Assembly: GCA_047633175.1 (NCBI GenBank)
Contig: JBLIEQ010000021.1
Span: 1-64,000, forward strand
DNA from: Motiliproteus sp047633175
Lineage (GTDB): Bacteria > Pseudomonadota > Gammaproteobacteria > Pseudomonadales > Balneatricaceae
DNA: 64,000 bases
Direction of reading: 5' to 3'
The translations under genes and the position numbers were made by a program. The notes under the pieces were generated by a model. That model worked only from the letters and a program-made list of their open reading frames with translations, did no database searches and was not told where the DNA came from. Each line of letters opens with the position of its first letter. The first letter of the stretch is position 1. Positions 31,295 to 40,104 of this stretch are shown here, in pieces.

Positions 31295-34177
31295 ATGACA
31301 TCTCCTATAAAAGCCCCAATGAAAGCTCCTCACCCCCAATTTATAGTCGGCATCGATCTGGGTACCACTCACACCGTGGTGGCGTATACGGATTTGGACC
31401 CCCAGGGTCAGCCGGTCGCCGCGCCTCAGGTTTATAACATCCCACAACTGGTCGCCGGCGGTGAAGTCGCGCGACTGCCGCTGCTGCCCTCTTGCCGTTA
31501 TCACCCTGCCGCAGAGGAGTTTCCCCCTGGAGATCTCCAGCTGCCTTGGGTGTTACCGGTGCTGGATGGAGAGCTCGAAGGCGAACTGCCGCAGGTGATT
31601 ATCGGCGAGTGGGCCCGCGAACTGAGCGCGAAGGTAGAGGGTCGCTCGGTGGTCAGTGCCAAGAGCTGGTTATCTCATGACCAGGCCGACCCCTGCGCGC
31701 CGACCCTTCCCTGGGCGGGTGCCGAGGGGGTCGCTAAGGTCTCGCCGGTGCTGGCCACCGCCTCCTATCTGGCGCATATACGCGCGGCCTGGAATACAGA
31801 CCATCCGGAGCAGCCACTGGAGCAGCAGGAGCTGATCCTGACGGTGCCCGCCTCCTTTGGCGATCTGGCCCGCACCCTGACCGTTGAGGCGGCCAGACTC
31901 GCAGGCTTACCCAGCGTCCTGCTGCTCGAAGAACCGACCGCCGCCTGTTATGACTGGATTTCGCTCCAGGGCGAGCAGGCCAAAGATATACTACGCAGCC
32001 ACCGGCTGTTGCTGATCTGCGATGTGGGCGGTGGCACCTCGGATTTCAGCCTGGTACGCCTGGGCTTCAGCGAGGGTCAGCCGCGGCTCGAGCGTATCGG
32101 GGTCGGGGATCACCTGATGCTGGGCGGCGACAACCTCGATCTCGCCCTGGCACATCAGGTAGAACAGGGCCTGCTCGAATCTGGCAAGCGGCTGCGCGCC
32201 TCCGGCCTGTCACAGCTGATTCAGCAGACCCGTGCCGCCAAGGAGACTCTGCTGGCGAGCGCTGCCCCCGAGACCGCCAAGGTCACCCTGCTCGGCTCGG
32301 GGGCCCGGCTGATTGGCGGTGCCCGCAGCTACACACTACATCGAGAGAAGACCCAGGCTCTGGCCCTGGAGGGCTTTATTCCGCTGACCGGGCTGACCGA
32401 TATGCCACAGCAACCGCCGCGGGCGCTCAAGGCCTTTGGCCTGCCCTATGCGGCAGATCCTGCCATCAGCAGGCAGCTGGCGGCCTTCCTGAATCAACAC
32501 CAGCGAGTCAGCCGGGACGCCTTCGCGGACCAACCCGATAGCCCCTCCTGGGTGCCCGATGCCCTCTTACTCAATGGCGGCTTCTTTAAGGGTGAGGTGC
32601 TGGAGCAACGCCTCTGCGAGCTACTCACAAGCTGGCGTGGTCAGCCGGTGACAACGCTGGCAAACAGCCGCCCGGATCTGGCGGTGGCCTGCGGTGCGGT
32701 GGCCTATGGCCTGGCCCGGCGCGGCACAGGCGTGCGCATTGGGGGCGGCTCGGCACGCAGTTATTTCCTGGACATCGCGGATAAACAGGCGCCCGAACAG
32801 CTGAGTGAACATGCCGTTACTAAAAACAGCGCCACTCAAGGGATCTGCCTGCTGCCCAGGGGTACCGAACCCGGGGTCGAGATTACCTTGCCCGAGCGCC
32901 GCTTTGTCCTCAGCCTCGGGCAACCGGTGCAGTTTCAACTGCTCTCCTCGGCCGCCGATGACAGCCCCACGCCCGGCGCGCTGCTGTCGTTGGACGGCCC
33001 ACACGTTCAGGCGCTGCCCCCGCTGATGGCTGCCATCCCGGCGGCTGCCGAGGGCCCGTCCACCGTTGAGGTCGGCCTGGTCGCGACCCTGACCGAGGTG
33101 GGCACTCTGGGACTCGAATGCGTCGCCATAGAAGATCCTGCGCGGCGCTGGCAACTCGAGTTTCCGGTGCGCAGCAACCCCGGTGCAGAGCCCCGGACCA
33201 ATTCCAAGAGTGGTGCCGCAGACGGCCTGCCCGCCGCCTTCGCCAGCGCCCGCCAGCAGATTGAAGAAGCCTATGGCAAATCGCAGCAGGGTGCCGATGC
33301 TAAGACGGTCAAGCAGTTGAGGGTCAGCCTGGAGCGTCTGCTGGGGCCGCGAGATAGCTGGGAAGTGCCGCTGCTACGTGCGCTGGCCGACGTCTTTATC
33401 GAACACCGGGGGCGCCGGCGCCGCTCGCAGCAGCATGAACAAGTCTGGTTTAATCTGACCGGCTTCTGCCTGCGTCCCGGACTGGGCTATCCCCTGGATG
33501 ACTGGCGCCTGCAGCAGCTCTGGCCGCTGTTTCAGCAGGGCCTGCAGTTCGACAAGAGTAATCCGGATTGGAACCAATGGTGGGCATTCTGGCGCCGAGT
33601 GGCCGGTGGCCTGACACCGGATCAGCAGTTGCAGCTGTACAACCAGGTGGCCAAATTTATCAACCCCAGCGCCCAGCGCAACCGCGGCCTTCAGGCCGAG
33701 CTCAAATACCGGGCTTACGAGGGGATGGTGCTGCTCGCCTCGGCCCTTGAGGGCCTGCCCGTGGATAAGAAACAGCAGCTGGGCACCTGGCTGTTGCAGC
33801 GTCTGGAAAAGCCCGGCGAAAACCAGACCAGCTGGGTGGCGCTGGGCCGCATCGGCAGCCGTATCCCCCTGCATGGCAGCAGCCATAATCTTATCGATCC
33901 GAATGACCTGAGCCGCTGGATAGCCCAGCTGCTCAAAAAGGACTGGCGCAAGCAGCCTCTGGCCGCCTTTGCGACGGTGGTGATGGCGCGCGTCAGCGGT
34001 GATCGCAGCCTCGACCTAGAACCCGAACTGCGGCAACGCATCGTCACCGCGCTGGAGGCTATCAAGGCGCCGCCCCGCTGGATCGCGATGGTCACCGAGA
34101 TCACCGAACTGGATGATTCCGATAGCCGCAAGATCTACGGCGAGAGCCTGCCACCCGGGTTGAGGTTGGTTTTGTAG
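31295..34177 (+). CDS. Large atypical Hsp70 family protein with C-terminal DUF3731-like region, 960 aa
   Basis: N-terminal Hsp70 ATPase like its neighbour: VGIDLGTTHTVVAYTD (about residue 18), ICDVGGGTSDFSLVRL (about 245), LLLNGGFFKGEVL (about 428). From about residue 640 a separate helical domain of some 300 residues follows (RQQIEEAYGKSQQGADAKTV, PRDSWEVPLLRALADVFIEH, FCLRPGLGYPLDDWRLQQLW), corresponding to DUF3731. The two Hsp70s share the same atypical beta section, so they are paralogues. Role unknown; the cluster is separate from the heat-shock operon and shows no sigma-32 promoter. Confidence 0.86.
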   Translation: MTSPIKAPMKAPHPQFIVGIDLGTTHTVVAYTDLDPQGQPVAAPQVYNIPQLVAGGEVARLPLLPSCRYHPAAEEFPPGDLQLPWVLPVLDGELEGELPQVIIGEWARELSAKVEGRSVVSAKSWLSHDQADPCAPTLPWAGAEGVAKVSPVLATASYLAHIRAAWNTDHPEQPLEQQELILTVPASFGDLARTLTVEAARLAGLPSVLLLEEPTAACYDWISLQGEQAKDILRSHRLLLICDVGGGTSDFSLVRLGFSEGQPRLERIGVGDHLMLGGDNLDLALAHQVEQGLLESGKRLRASGLSQLIQQTRAAKETLLASAAPETAKVTLLGSGARLIGGARSYTLHREKTQALALEGFIPLTGLTDMPQQPPRALKAFGLPYAADPAISRQLAAFLNQHQRVSRDAFADQPDSPSWVPDALLLNGGFFKGEVLEQRLCELLTSWRGQPVTTLANSRPDLAVACGAVAYGLARRGTGVRIGGGSARSYFLDIADKQAPEQLSEHAVTKNSATQGICLLPRGTEPGVEITLPERRFVLSLGQPVQFQLLSSAADDSPTPGALLSLDGPHVQALPPLMAAIPAAAEGPSTVEVGLVATLTEVGTLGLECVAIEDPARRWQLEFPVRSNPGAEPRTNSKSGAADGLPAAFASARQQIEEAYGKSQQGADAKTVKQLRVSLERLLGPRDSWEVPLLRALADVFIEHRGRRRRSQQHEQVWFNLTGFCLRPGLGYPLDDWRLQQLWPLFQQGLQFDKSNPDWNQWWAFWRRVAGGLTPDQQLQLYNQVAKFINPSAQRNRGLQAELKYRAYEGMVLLASALEGLPVDKKQQLGTWLLQRLEKPGENQTSWVALGRIGSRIPLHGSSHNLIDPNDLSRWIAQLLKKDWRKQPLAAFATVVMARVSGDRSLDLEPELRQRIVTALEAIKAPPRWIAMVTEITELDDSDSRKIYGESLPPGLRLVL

Positions 34178-34292
34178 GTTTTTTGTAGGTCGGACTTTAG
34201 TCCGACAAGGCTAGCAAGGAGTGGCGATCGTCGGACTACTTTCTACCCAAAAAACGCCGACCTACAGTCCGACCTACAGTCCGACCTACAGG
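34178..34292. repeat. Dispersed REP-like repeat, overlaps the rmuC stop codon
   Basis: TGTAGGTCGGACTTTAGTCC...TCGTCGGACTAC...GCCGACCTACAGTCC; the last unit contains the TAG stop of rmuC on the minus strand. Confidence 0.82.
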
Positions 34293-36040
34293 TCAGCGCC
34301 ACTGAGTTCCAGGTTCGCACGCTCCACCAGCTCGGCGGGGAGTTCCTTCTGCACGGCCACCCCCAGCTCCTTAAACTCCGAGGCCTGTTTGATCAGGTTG
34401 CCCTTGCCGCTGTACAGCTGACCGAAGGCCTTGTCGTAACTCTGCCGTGCCTTATCTAACTGGCTGCCGATACCCTGCATGCTGACTAGGAAGCCATTGA
34501 GTTTGCTGTAAAAGCGCTCCGCGCGGTTGGCGAGTTCTGCGGTGTGCTTGTTCTGATCTTCGAACCGCCACAGCTGGCGGACGATGTTCAGGCTGGTCAG
34601 CAGGGTGGTCGGGGTAGCGACTAGGACATTACGCTCGATGGCGCGCTGAAACAGGGTCTCGTCGTACTTAAGCGCCTCGACATAGGCGGACTCTATCGGG
34701 ATAAACATGATCACCACCTCGGGTGAGTTTAGCCCCGGCAGCTTGAAATAATCCCGATCGGACAACTCATTAACGCGGTCACTCACTGCCCTGGCATGAT
34801 CGGCCAGGGCCTGGTCGCGCACCAGATCATTGTCGGCGTTAACGTAACGGGTGTAGGCGGCCAGCGAGGTCTTGGCATCGATAATCAGGTGCTGTTTTTG
34901 CGGCAGGTAGACGATCGCATCGGGACGCTGGCGCCCCTCTTCGGTCGTGAAGCTGACCTCTCGTTTGTAGTCGGTCCCCAGACGCAGGCCGGAACTGTCC
35001 AGCACGTTCTCCAGCATCAGCTCACCCCAGTTACCCTGCACCTTCTTCTGGCCCTGCAGGGCGGTGGTCAGCTTGTCGGCCTGATCGGTGATCTCCCTGT
35101 TGAGGGTCTGCATATTTTTCAGTTCGGTCCTGAGCTCGACGCGCTGCTCGGCATCCTTGGCGTGGATATGTTCCACCTTCGCCTTAAAGCCCAGCATCTC
35201 GGTATGCAGGGGGGTCAGCAGGCTGCTGATGCTCTCCTGGTTCAGCTCTTTAAAGGCCTTACTTTTGCGCTCCAGCACCTCATTGGCGAGGCGTTCGAAC
35301 TCTTTGCTCAGCCCCTCGCGGCTCTCTTGCAGCAGTTTGAGCTGGGCATCGAAGTGCTGCTGTTTGGCATCCAGGGAAGTCTTGAGCTGACCATGGGCGT
35401 TGTCCAGTGTCGCATAGCGGCCCTGGCTGCTCTTGAGTTCGGCCTTGGACTGCTCCCACCAGTCCCTGTAGTTGTCGAGCGCCTCCTGCTTCTCCTGCAA
35501 CTGGGTCTGGACCTGTTTCAGGCTCTCTCGGCTTTCGGACAACAGCGTCGCGGTGTTGCCCTGCAAGCCCTCTGCGCCGAGCAGTTTGTGCTCCAACCCC
35601 GAGATACGCAGATCTTTCTCGTCGATGCGCTCCCTGAAGGTCTCGGTGTTAGTCGCCAGCTGCTCCCCCAACCTGGCCGCAGCTTCCTGGGCGGTGGAGC
35701 GCGCCTCTCTGGCCGCCTGTTCGGACGCCCGCAAGCCGGTTATCTCGGCATGGAGGTCCAGGCCGGCAGCCTCGAGCCGATCGATCTGGGTCCTGCCGCT
35801 GTCACGTTCTGTTTCCAACCGGCCCTGAGCGATATCCAGGCTCGCCTTCTCTCCTGACAGAGTGTCTACAGTGATCTGCAGCGCCGACGACTCGGCCTGA
35901 AGACGCATCAGCTCGGCTCGGGTCTGCTGCAGATCGGTCTGCTGCTGCTGGCTGTTACGCTGGGCACGCCAACTGGCGATCGCCCAGGCCGTCACAAAGC
36001 TCACCAGAGGCAATACAATCAGCATCAGTACAGTTTCCAT
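34286..36040 (-). CDS. rmuC: DNA recombination protein RmuC
   Basis: 584 aa. N-terminal membrane helix (VLMLIVLPLVSFVTAWAIAS), a very long coiled coil (about residues 25-290), then the RmuC nuclease-like domain: KKVQGNWGELMLENVLDSSGL, YLPQKQHLIIDAKTSLAAYTRY (restriction-enzyme-like core with the D-x-K) and NVLVATPTTLLTSLNIV. RmuC limits DNA inversion and rearrangement in E. coli. The frame is open to 36097; METVLMLIVLP at 36040 is the natural start (GGGAAAAGAG before it). Its stop codon is inside a dispersed repeat. Confidence 0.95.
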   Translation of the reverse strand: METVLMLIVLPLVSFVTAWAIASWRAQRNSQQQQTDLQQTRAELMRLQAESSALQITVDTLSGEKASLDIAQGRLETERDSGRTQIDRLEAAGLDLHAEITGLRASEQAAREARSTAQEAAARLGEQLATNTETFRERIDEKDLRISGLEHKLLGAEGLQGNTATLLSESRESLKQVQTQLQEKQEALDNYRDWWEQSKAELKSSQGRYATLDNAHGQLKTSLDAKQQHFDAQLKLLQESREGLSKEFERLANEVLERKSKAFKELNQESISSLLTPLHTEMLGFKAKVEHIHAKDAEQRVELRTELKNMQTLNREITDQADKLTTALQGQKKVQGNWGELMLENVLDSSGLRLGTDYKREVSFTTEEGRQRPDAIVYLPQKQHLIIDAKTSLAAYTRYVNADNDLVRDQALADHARAVSDRVNELSDRDYFKLPGLNSPEVVIMFIPIESAYVEALKYDETLFQRAIERNVLVATPTTLLTSLNIVRQLWRFEDQNKHTAELANRAERFYSKLNGFLVSMQGIGSQLDKARQSYDKAFGQLYSGKGNLIKQASEFKELGVAVQKELPAELVERANLELSGADL

Positions 36041-36110
36041 CTCTTTTCCCGGGTCCGGATTGTCGTTAATAAGGGGGCATTCTAATGTCGGCCTCAAAGG
36101 CCTTTATCTC

Positions 36111-36470
36111 TTAGTCGCGCGATACCCAGGTATCGGAGCCAATACTCAGGTTTTTAAAGGTTCCCTCAGCGCCTCGTTGCTCGTTCACGCCAGCAGCTGA
36201 ATCATAAACCTCACAGAAGAATCGATACGGCCCTCCACCCCAGGTATTTACCACGCCCTCATTGAGTATCAACACCACGGACCAGCGGTCGGTAGAATGG
36301 CGCACGATTTTAACATGCTGGTCTCTATATACCGTCAACGCCAGGGCATTCATCCCCTCACGAACCTGAAGCTGATGTATATGACTGCCCGGATCCTGTT
36401 GCAGATTTTTTACGCAGGACTTAAAGGCATTAATACGGTGTGCTTCTGCAAGGTGATTCCAATCGACCAT
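36111..36470 (-). CDS. Hypothetical protein, 119 aa
   Basis: Not recognised. MVDWNHLAEAHRINAFKSCV start with GGGA upstream; mixed alpha/beta composition with aromatic residues (DRWSVVLILNEGVVNTWGGGPYRFF). No signal peptide or membrane segment. Lies 70 bp upstream of rmuC on the same strand. Coding character is plausible, function open. Confidence 0.55.
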   Translation of the reverse strand: MVDWNHLAEAHRINAFKSCVKNLQQDPGSHIHQLQVREGMNALALTVYRDQHVKIVRHSTDRWSVVLILNEGVVNTWGGGPYRFFCEVYDSAAGVNEQRGAEGTFKNLSIGSDTWVSRD

Positions 36471-36663
36471 GATAAACGTCCCTTTATAGGTTCCATACCG
36501 CGCATATCCCTGTGCGATTGCTGCTCAGAATACCAAAAAAACCGGTCCTCTGAACAGCAGCACGCGAGCCCTCTTGCTGGAAGACGTCGTCTACGGCCAC
36601 TACAGCCAAAAGGCCTGGCTAGTCTCAACAGCGTATCTATTGTCCTGTTTTACCTCCCTCCAT

Positions 36664-36710
36664 GAGCGCTTTCCGCTCACCTGTCTCCTGAACGTGAGCG
36701 ATTTTCGCTC
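36664..36710. promoter_or_regulatory. Two identical small hairpins, possible operator pair before the kinase gene
   Basis: GAGCG-5-CGCTC occurs at 36664-36678 and 36696-36710, 32 bases apart (about three helical turns). The remaining 36471-36892 region holds a tandem CAGCGATCCG repeat (36820-36850) and no other gene. Confidence 0.4.
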
Positions 36711-36892
36711 CTGCGGGGCTATCGGTTACCATGGAGACCGCTGGGGGTGCGTTCTGTCGCGGTGGCTCTATTTTTGCATTCTCTATTTTTACAACAGACG
36801 GCACTCTGCAGCAATACGGCAGCGATCCGGCAGCGATCCGTCAGCGATCCATCAATTACGCATCAGAAGTGTTTTATCAGAGGTTAGTCATT

Positions 36893-38731
36893 TTGACTAT
36901 TGATCAGTCTTCGGTACGACGTCTCGGTCCACTGGAGACTGAAACTACGGCGAACGCGCTCCTGCCCCGCCAGGGTCGGGTCAGCAATCGCCTGGCGACT
37001 AAATACCTGTGGTTATCGCTGCTGGTGGCCCTGGTGCCTCTGGTGGGGTTTGCCAGCCTCTATGACGCCTATTTTTCGCAACTGGTTAGCCGCCTGACCG
37101 AAGAGCAACTAGCCACCCGAATGGCCGCGACCCAGAATGAGTTTCGAGTCTTTATTCGCGAACGTAAGTTTGAGCTCGAGGCACTCGCCGACCAGTTCGA
37201 TAACGCCGACCTGTTCACCCCCGGCGGGCGTCAGTCGATCGCACCGGAACTGGAGAGTTTGCTACGCCTGCAGGTCGATGCGCAAAGCGTATATGGGGTG
37301 GTCTTCTATGATCACCAGGGACGCATCGCCTGGACCTTTCCCGAAACACAGCTGACCCGACCCTTCTCTGCCATCCGGAGTTACGACTTCGAAGGGGCTC
37401 AGCTGGTAGGCCCTTCCTCCTACTCTATCGAGCGCCCTGCCGGGGTTCTCCTTCGCCAGCGTTTGCGGCCCCCTCCCCTGGGTAGAGAGCTGAGGGAAGA
37501 GCCGGGGAAAGAACCTGGTAAAGAGCTGATTGAACAGCGCGGCAGTATCGGCCTCGTGCTGCGCTTTAACTCCTTGACCGAGATCTTCCGCGGGCTGGAT
37601 CAGAGCAGCACCTTTCGAGTATTCCTGCAGGCAGGAGACGGCAATACCTATGACATTCTGGGGCAGCCGGTCACTATTACGGGGGCGCCAACGCAACAGG
37701 TAGCTCTGCTGCCGGGCTGGTCGCTGCATGTGATCCAGAACCCTAGCCTGGTGATGTCATCGGTCGAGAGGATGCGCTACTGGCTGATTCTGCTGATGGC
37801 GTGCACTGTCGCCGGATTATTATGGCTGCATATGAGCATCTCCCGCCGGTTAAACCGGCAGGTCGAATCCCTGATCCATAGCGTCGAAAAGGTCGCCCTT
37901 GGCGATCTGGACACCCCCGTCACCGATGTCCAGGGGGCGGAGATGCAACGCCTGACCCAGGCCATCGAACGGATGCGACAGCAACTCAAGACCTTTATCC
38001 GCGCGACCCTCAGGATCGAACGCCAGGCCACCCTGGGACAGCTGGCAGCGGGGTTGGCCCACGATATACGCAACCCGCTGACCACGATCCGAACGACCAT
38101 CGTCGCCCTGTCCCGCCGCGAATCCGATCCTGAAAACCGGGAGATGATGGCGGTGATCGAGGAGGAGATCGACAGGGTCAATGAGGTCCTGGAGCAGCTG
38201 CTTAATTTTGCCCGGCCCAGAGAACCCCATGGCAAACGGGTCAGTGCGGAGCATTTACTGAGCAGCATCAGCACCCTGGTCGGGACCTCGGCACGCAATC
38301 AGGGCATCCAACTTTGCATCCAGTGTCCCGATCCCCTGCAGTTGTGGGTCGATGAAGGCCATCTGCGCCAGGTGATGATGAATCTGATTCTCAATGCATT
38401 GCAGGCGATGTCCGTCAAGGGGCAGACCATCAGTCTGCACGCCAGGCGTCATCAGGATGAGATAGCGCTGAGCGTCACCGACGATGGCCAGGGCATGTCG
38501 GCCGAGATCCAGACCCAGATTCTGGAGCCGTTCTTTACCACTAAGCTTGCTGGGACTGGATTGGGGTTGGCGACCTGCGCCGCCCTGGTGAAAAGCAATG
38601 CCGGGAGAATGCATATCGAGAGTACCGAAGGCAAGGGCACCGCGGTCACGCTGTTTCTGCCCCGTTGCTATGAAGCAGAAGCAGAAGCAGAAGCAGAAGC
38701 AGGCCCAGAACAACAGAACCAGGACCTCTAA
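36893..38731 (+). CDS. Sensor histidine kinase (HAMP, HisKA, HATPase)
   Basis: About 612 aa. Membrane helices YLWLSLLVALVPLVGFASLY and YWLILLMACTVAGLLWLHMS enclose a large periplasmic sensor domain; HAMP follows; HisKA has LAHDIRNPLTTIRT with the phosphorylated His; the ATP domain shows MMNLILNALQAM (N box), DDGQGMS (G1) and GTGLGLATC (G2). The start is uncertain: the frame is open to ATG 36731, but a repeat and possible operators lie there; TTG 36893 preceded by AGAGG is favoured, GTG 36869 possible. The tail has a gcagaa microsatellite (EAEAEAEAEA). Pairs with the next gene. Confidence 0.88.
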   Translation: MTIDQSSVRRLGPLETETTANALLPRQGRVSNRLATKYLWLSLLVALVPLVGFASLYDAYFSQLVSRLTEEQLATRMAATQNEFRVFIRERKFELEALADQFDNADLFTPGGRQSIAPELESLLRLQVDAQSVYGVVFYDHQGRIAWTFPETQLTRPFSAIRSYDFEGAQLVGPSSYSIERPAGVLLRQRLRPPPLGRELREEPGKEPGKELIEQRGSIGLVLRFNSLTEIFRGLDQSSTFRVFLQAGDGNTYDILGQPVTITGAPTQQVALLPGWSLHVIQNPSLVMSSVERMRYWLILLMACTVAGLLWLHMSISRRLNRQVESLIHSVEKVALGDLDTPVTDVQGAEMQRLTQAIERMRQQLKTFIRATLRIERQATLGQLAAGLAHDIRNPLTTIRTTIVALSRRESDPENREMMAVIEEEIDRVNEVLEQLLNFARPREPHGKRVSAEHLLSSISTLVGTSARNQGIQLCIQCPDPLQLWVDEGHLRQVMMNLILNALQAMSVKGQTISLHARRHQDEIALSVTDDGQGMSAEIQTQILEPFFTTKLAGTGLGLATCAALVKSNAGRMHIESTEGKGTAVTLFLPRCYEAEAEAEAEAGPEQQNQDL

Positions 38732-38748
38732 TCTAGGAGAGTAAAAAT

Positions 38749-40104
38749 ATGAATAAGGCGATATCGGTGTTGGTGATCGATGATGAGCGCAATCTGGTGC
38801 GCAGCATCAGTTTTTCGCTGCGCGATGAGGGCATGCAGGTCAACGGCGCCTACACCGGCAGTGACGGGCTAGAGCAGGCAAGGACCTCGATGCCGGATGT
38901 GGTGCTACTCGACCTGGGCTTACCCGATATGCCTGGGTTGGAGGTGCTGGTTAAGCTCAAAGCGCAGCAGCCTGATGTGCCGGTCATCATGATCTCGGCG
39001 CATGGCGATACCCGTTCGGCGGTCAAAGCCGTCAAGGTCGGTGCCATCGACTACATCACTAAACCCTTCGATCTGGATGAGCTGGTGTTGATTATTCGCC
39101 GCTGTACCGAGCATATGCGCACCCTGCGCGAAATAAAATTTCTGCGGGAGAAGAACAGCAGCACCGCACCCCTGGTCGGCAACAGCAGGGAGATGGGGGT
39201 GCTGCGCGATGCCTTGCAACGCGTGGGGAACAGTTCGGGCAAGACCGTGCTGGTCACGGGGCCTTCGGGGACGGGTAAGGCGCTCGTTGCCCGCGCCCTG
39301 CATGATATCCGTTTTACCGAGGCACCCTATATCGAGGTCAACTGCGCCACCCTGCCCGACCAGCTGATCGAGGCCGAGCTGTTTGGCGCCGAGCGCGGCG
39401 CCTATACCGGCGCAAACCAGCGCCGCTCCGGACTGATCGATCTTGCCGACGGCGGTACGCTGTTCCTAGATGAGATTGGCGAGGTGCCGATCAACCTCCA
39501 GGCCAAACTCCTCAGTTTTCTGGAAAACAGGAGCTACCGGCCGGTCGGTGCGGGTCGCGAGCGCCAGGCGAATGTGTTTGTGGTCGCGGCGACCAATCGC
39601 AACCTGAAGGAGGAGGTGGACGCGGGACGCTTCCGGGCCGATCTGTACTACCGTCTGAATGTCCTGCCGGTCGATATGCCGTCGCTGTCCAACCGCGATC
39701 AGGATGTGGCGCTGCTGGTCACCCACTTTAGCGAGAAATTTGCGCGCCAAGAGGGCTGTAAACCCCTTACCTTAAATGACGCCGTCCTGGCATTGCTGGC
39801 CGATTATGACTGGCCGGGCAATATCCGTGAACTCAAAAACCTGATCGAACGGTTAACGATCCTCCATCCCGGCAAGATCATTACCGAGGCCCTGCTGCCT
39901 GTGGAGTTCAAGGGTCAGGAGGCCCAGGATGTGCGTCCGGAAGCGGATTATCGTGGCGCGGTCGAAGACCGCGAGCGCCAGTTGATTATGGAAGCGCTCA
40001 AGGAGTCGGGGTGGCGTAAGGGGATCGCGGCTGACACGCTGGGCATGTCCAGGCATGCGCTCAAGCGAAGAATGCAACGCTTAGACCTGGAAACGGAGCG
40101 ATGA
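38749..40104 (+). CDS. Sigma-54-dependent response regulator (NtrC family)
   Basis: 451 aa. Receiver domain 1-120 with phosphoacceptor in VVLLDLGLPDMPG and the K in YITKPF; AAA+ domain with Walker A GPSGTGKA, the sigma-54 contact loop GAYTGA (usual GAFTGA, Tyr for Phe is tolerated), Walker B GTLFLDEIGEV, and DWPGNIRELKN; C-terminal Fis-type HTH (AADTLGMSRHALKRRM). It should activate a -24/-12 promoter; a perfect one lies at 41656-41672. 17 bp after the kinase; overlaps the binding-protein gene by four bases. Confidence 0.95.
   Translation: MNKAISVLVIDDERNLVRSISFSLRDEGMQVNGAYTGSDGLEQARTSMPDVVLLDLGLPDMPGLEVLVKLKAQQPDVPVIMISAHGDTRSAVKAVKVGAIDYITKPFDLDELVLIIRRCTEHMRTLREIKFLREKNSSTAPLVGNSREMGVLRDALQRVGNSSGKTVLVTGPSGTGKALVARALHDIRFTEAPYIEVNCATLPDQLIEAELFGAERGAYTGANQRRSGLIDLADGGTLFLDEIGEVPINLQAKLLSFLENRSYRPVGAGRERQANVFVVAATNRNLKEEVDAGRFRADLYYRLNVLPVDMPSLSNRDQDVALLVTHFSEKFARQEGCKPLTLNDAVLALLADYDWPGNIRELKNLIERLTILHPGKIITEALLPVEFKGQEAQDVRPEADYRGAVEDRERQLIMEALKESGWRKGIAADTLGMSRHALKRRMQRLDLETER

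Noticed and set aside
34796..35857. Long open frame (353 codons) on the + strand opposite rmuC
   Set aside because: Leu/Gln-rich composition comes from the coiled-coil codons of rmuC on the other strand; rmuC is clearly the real gene.
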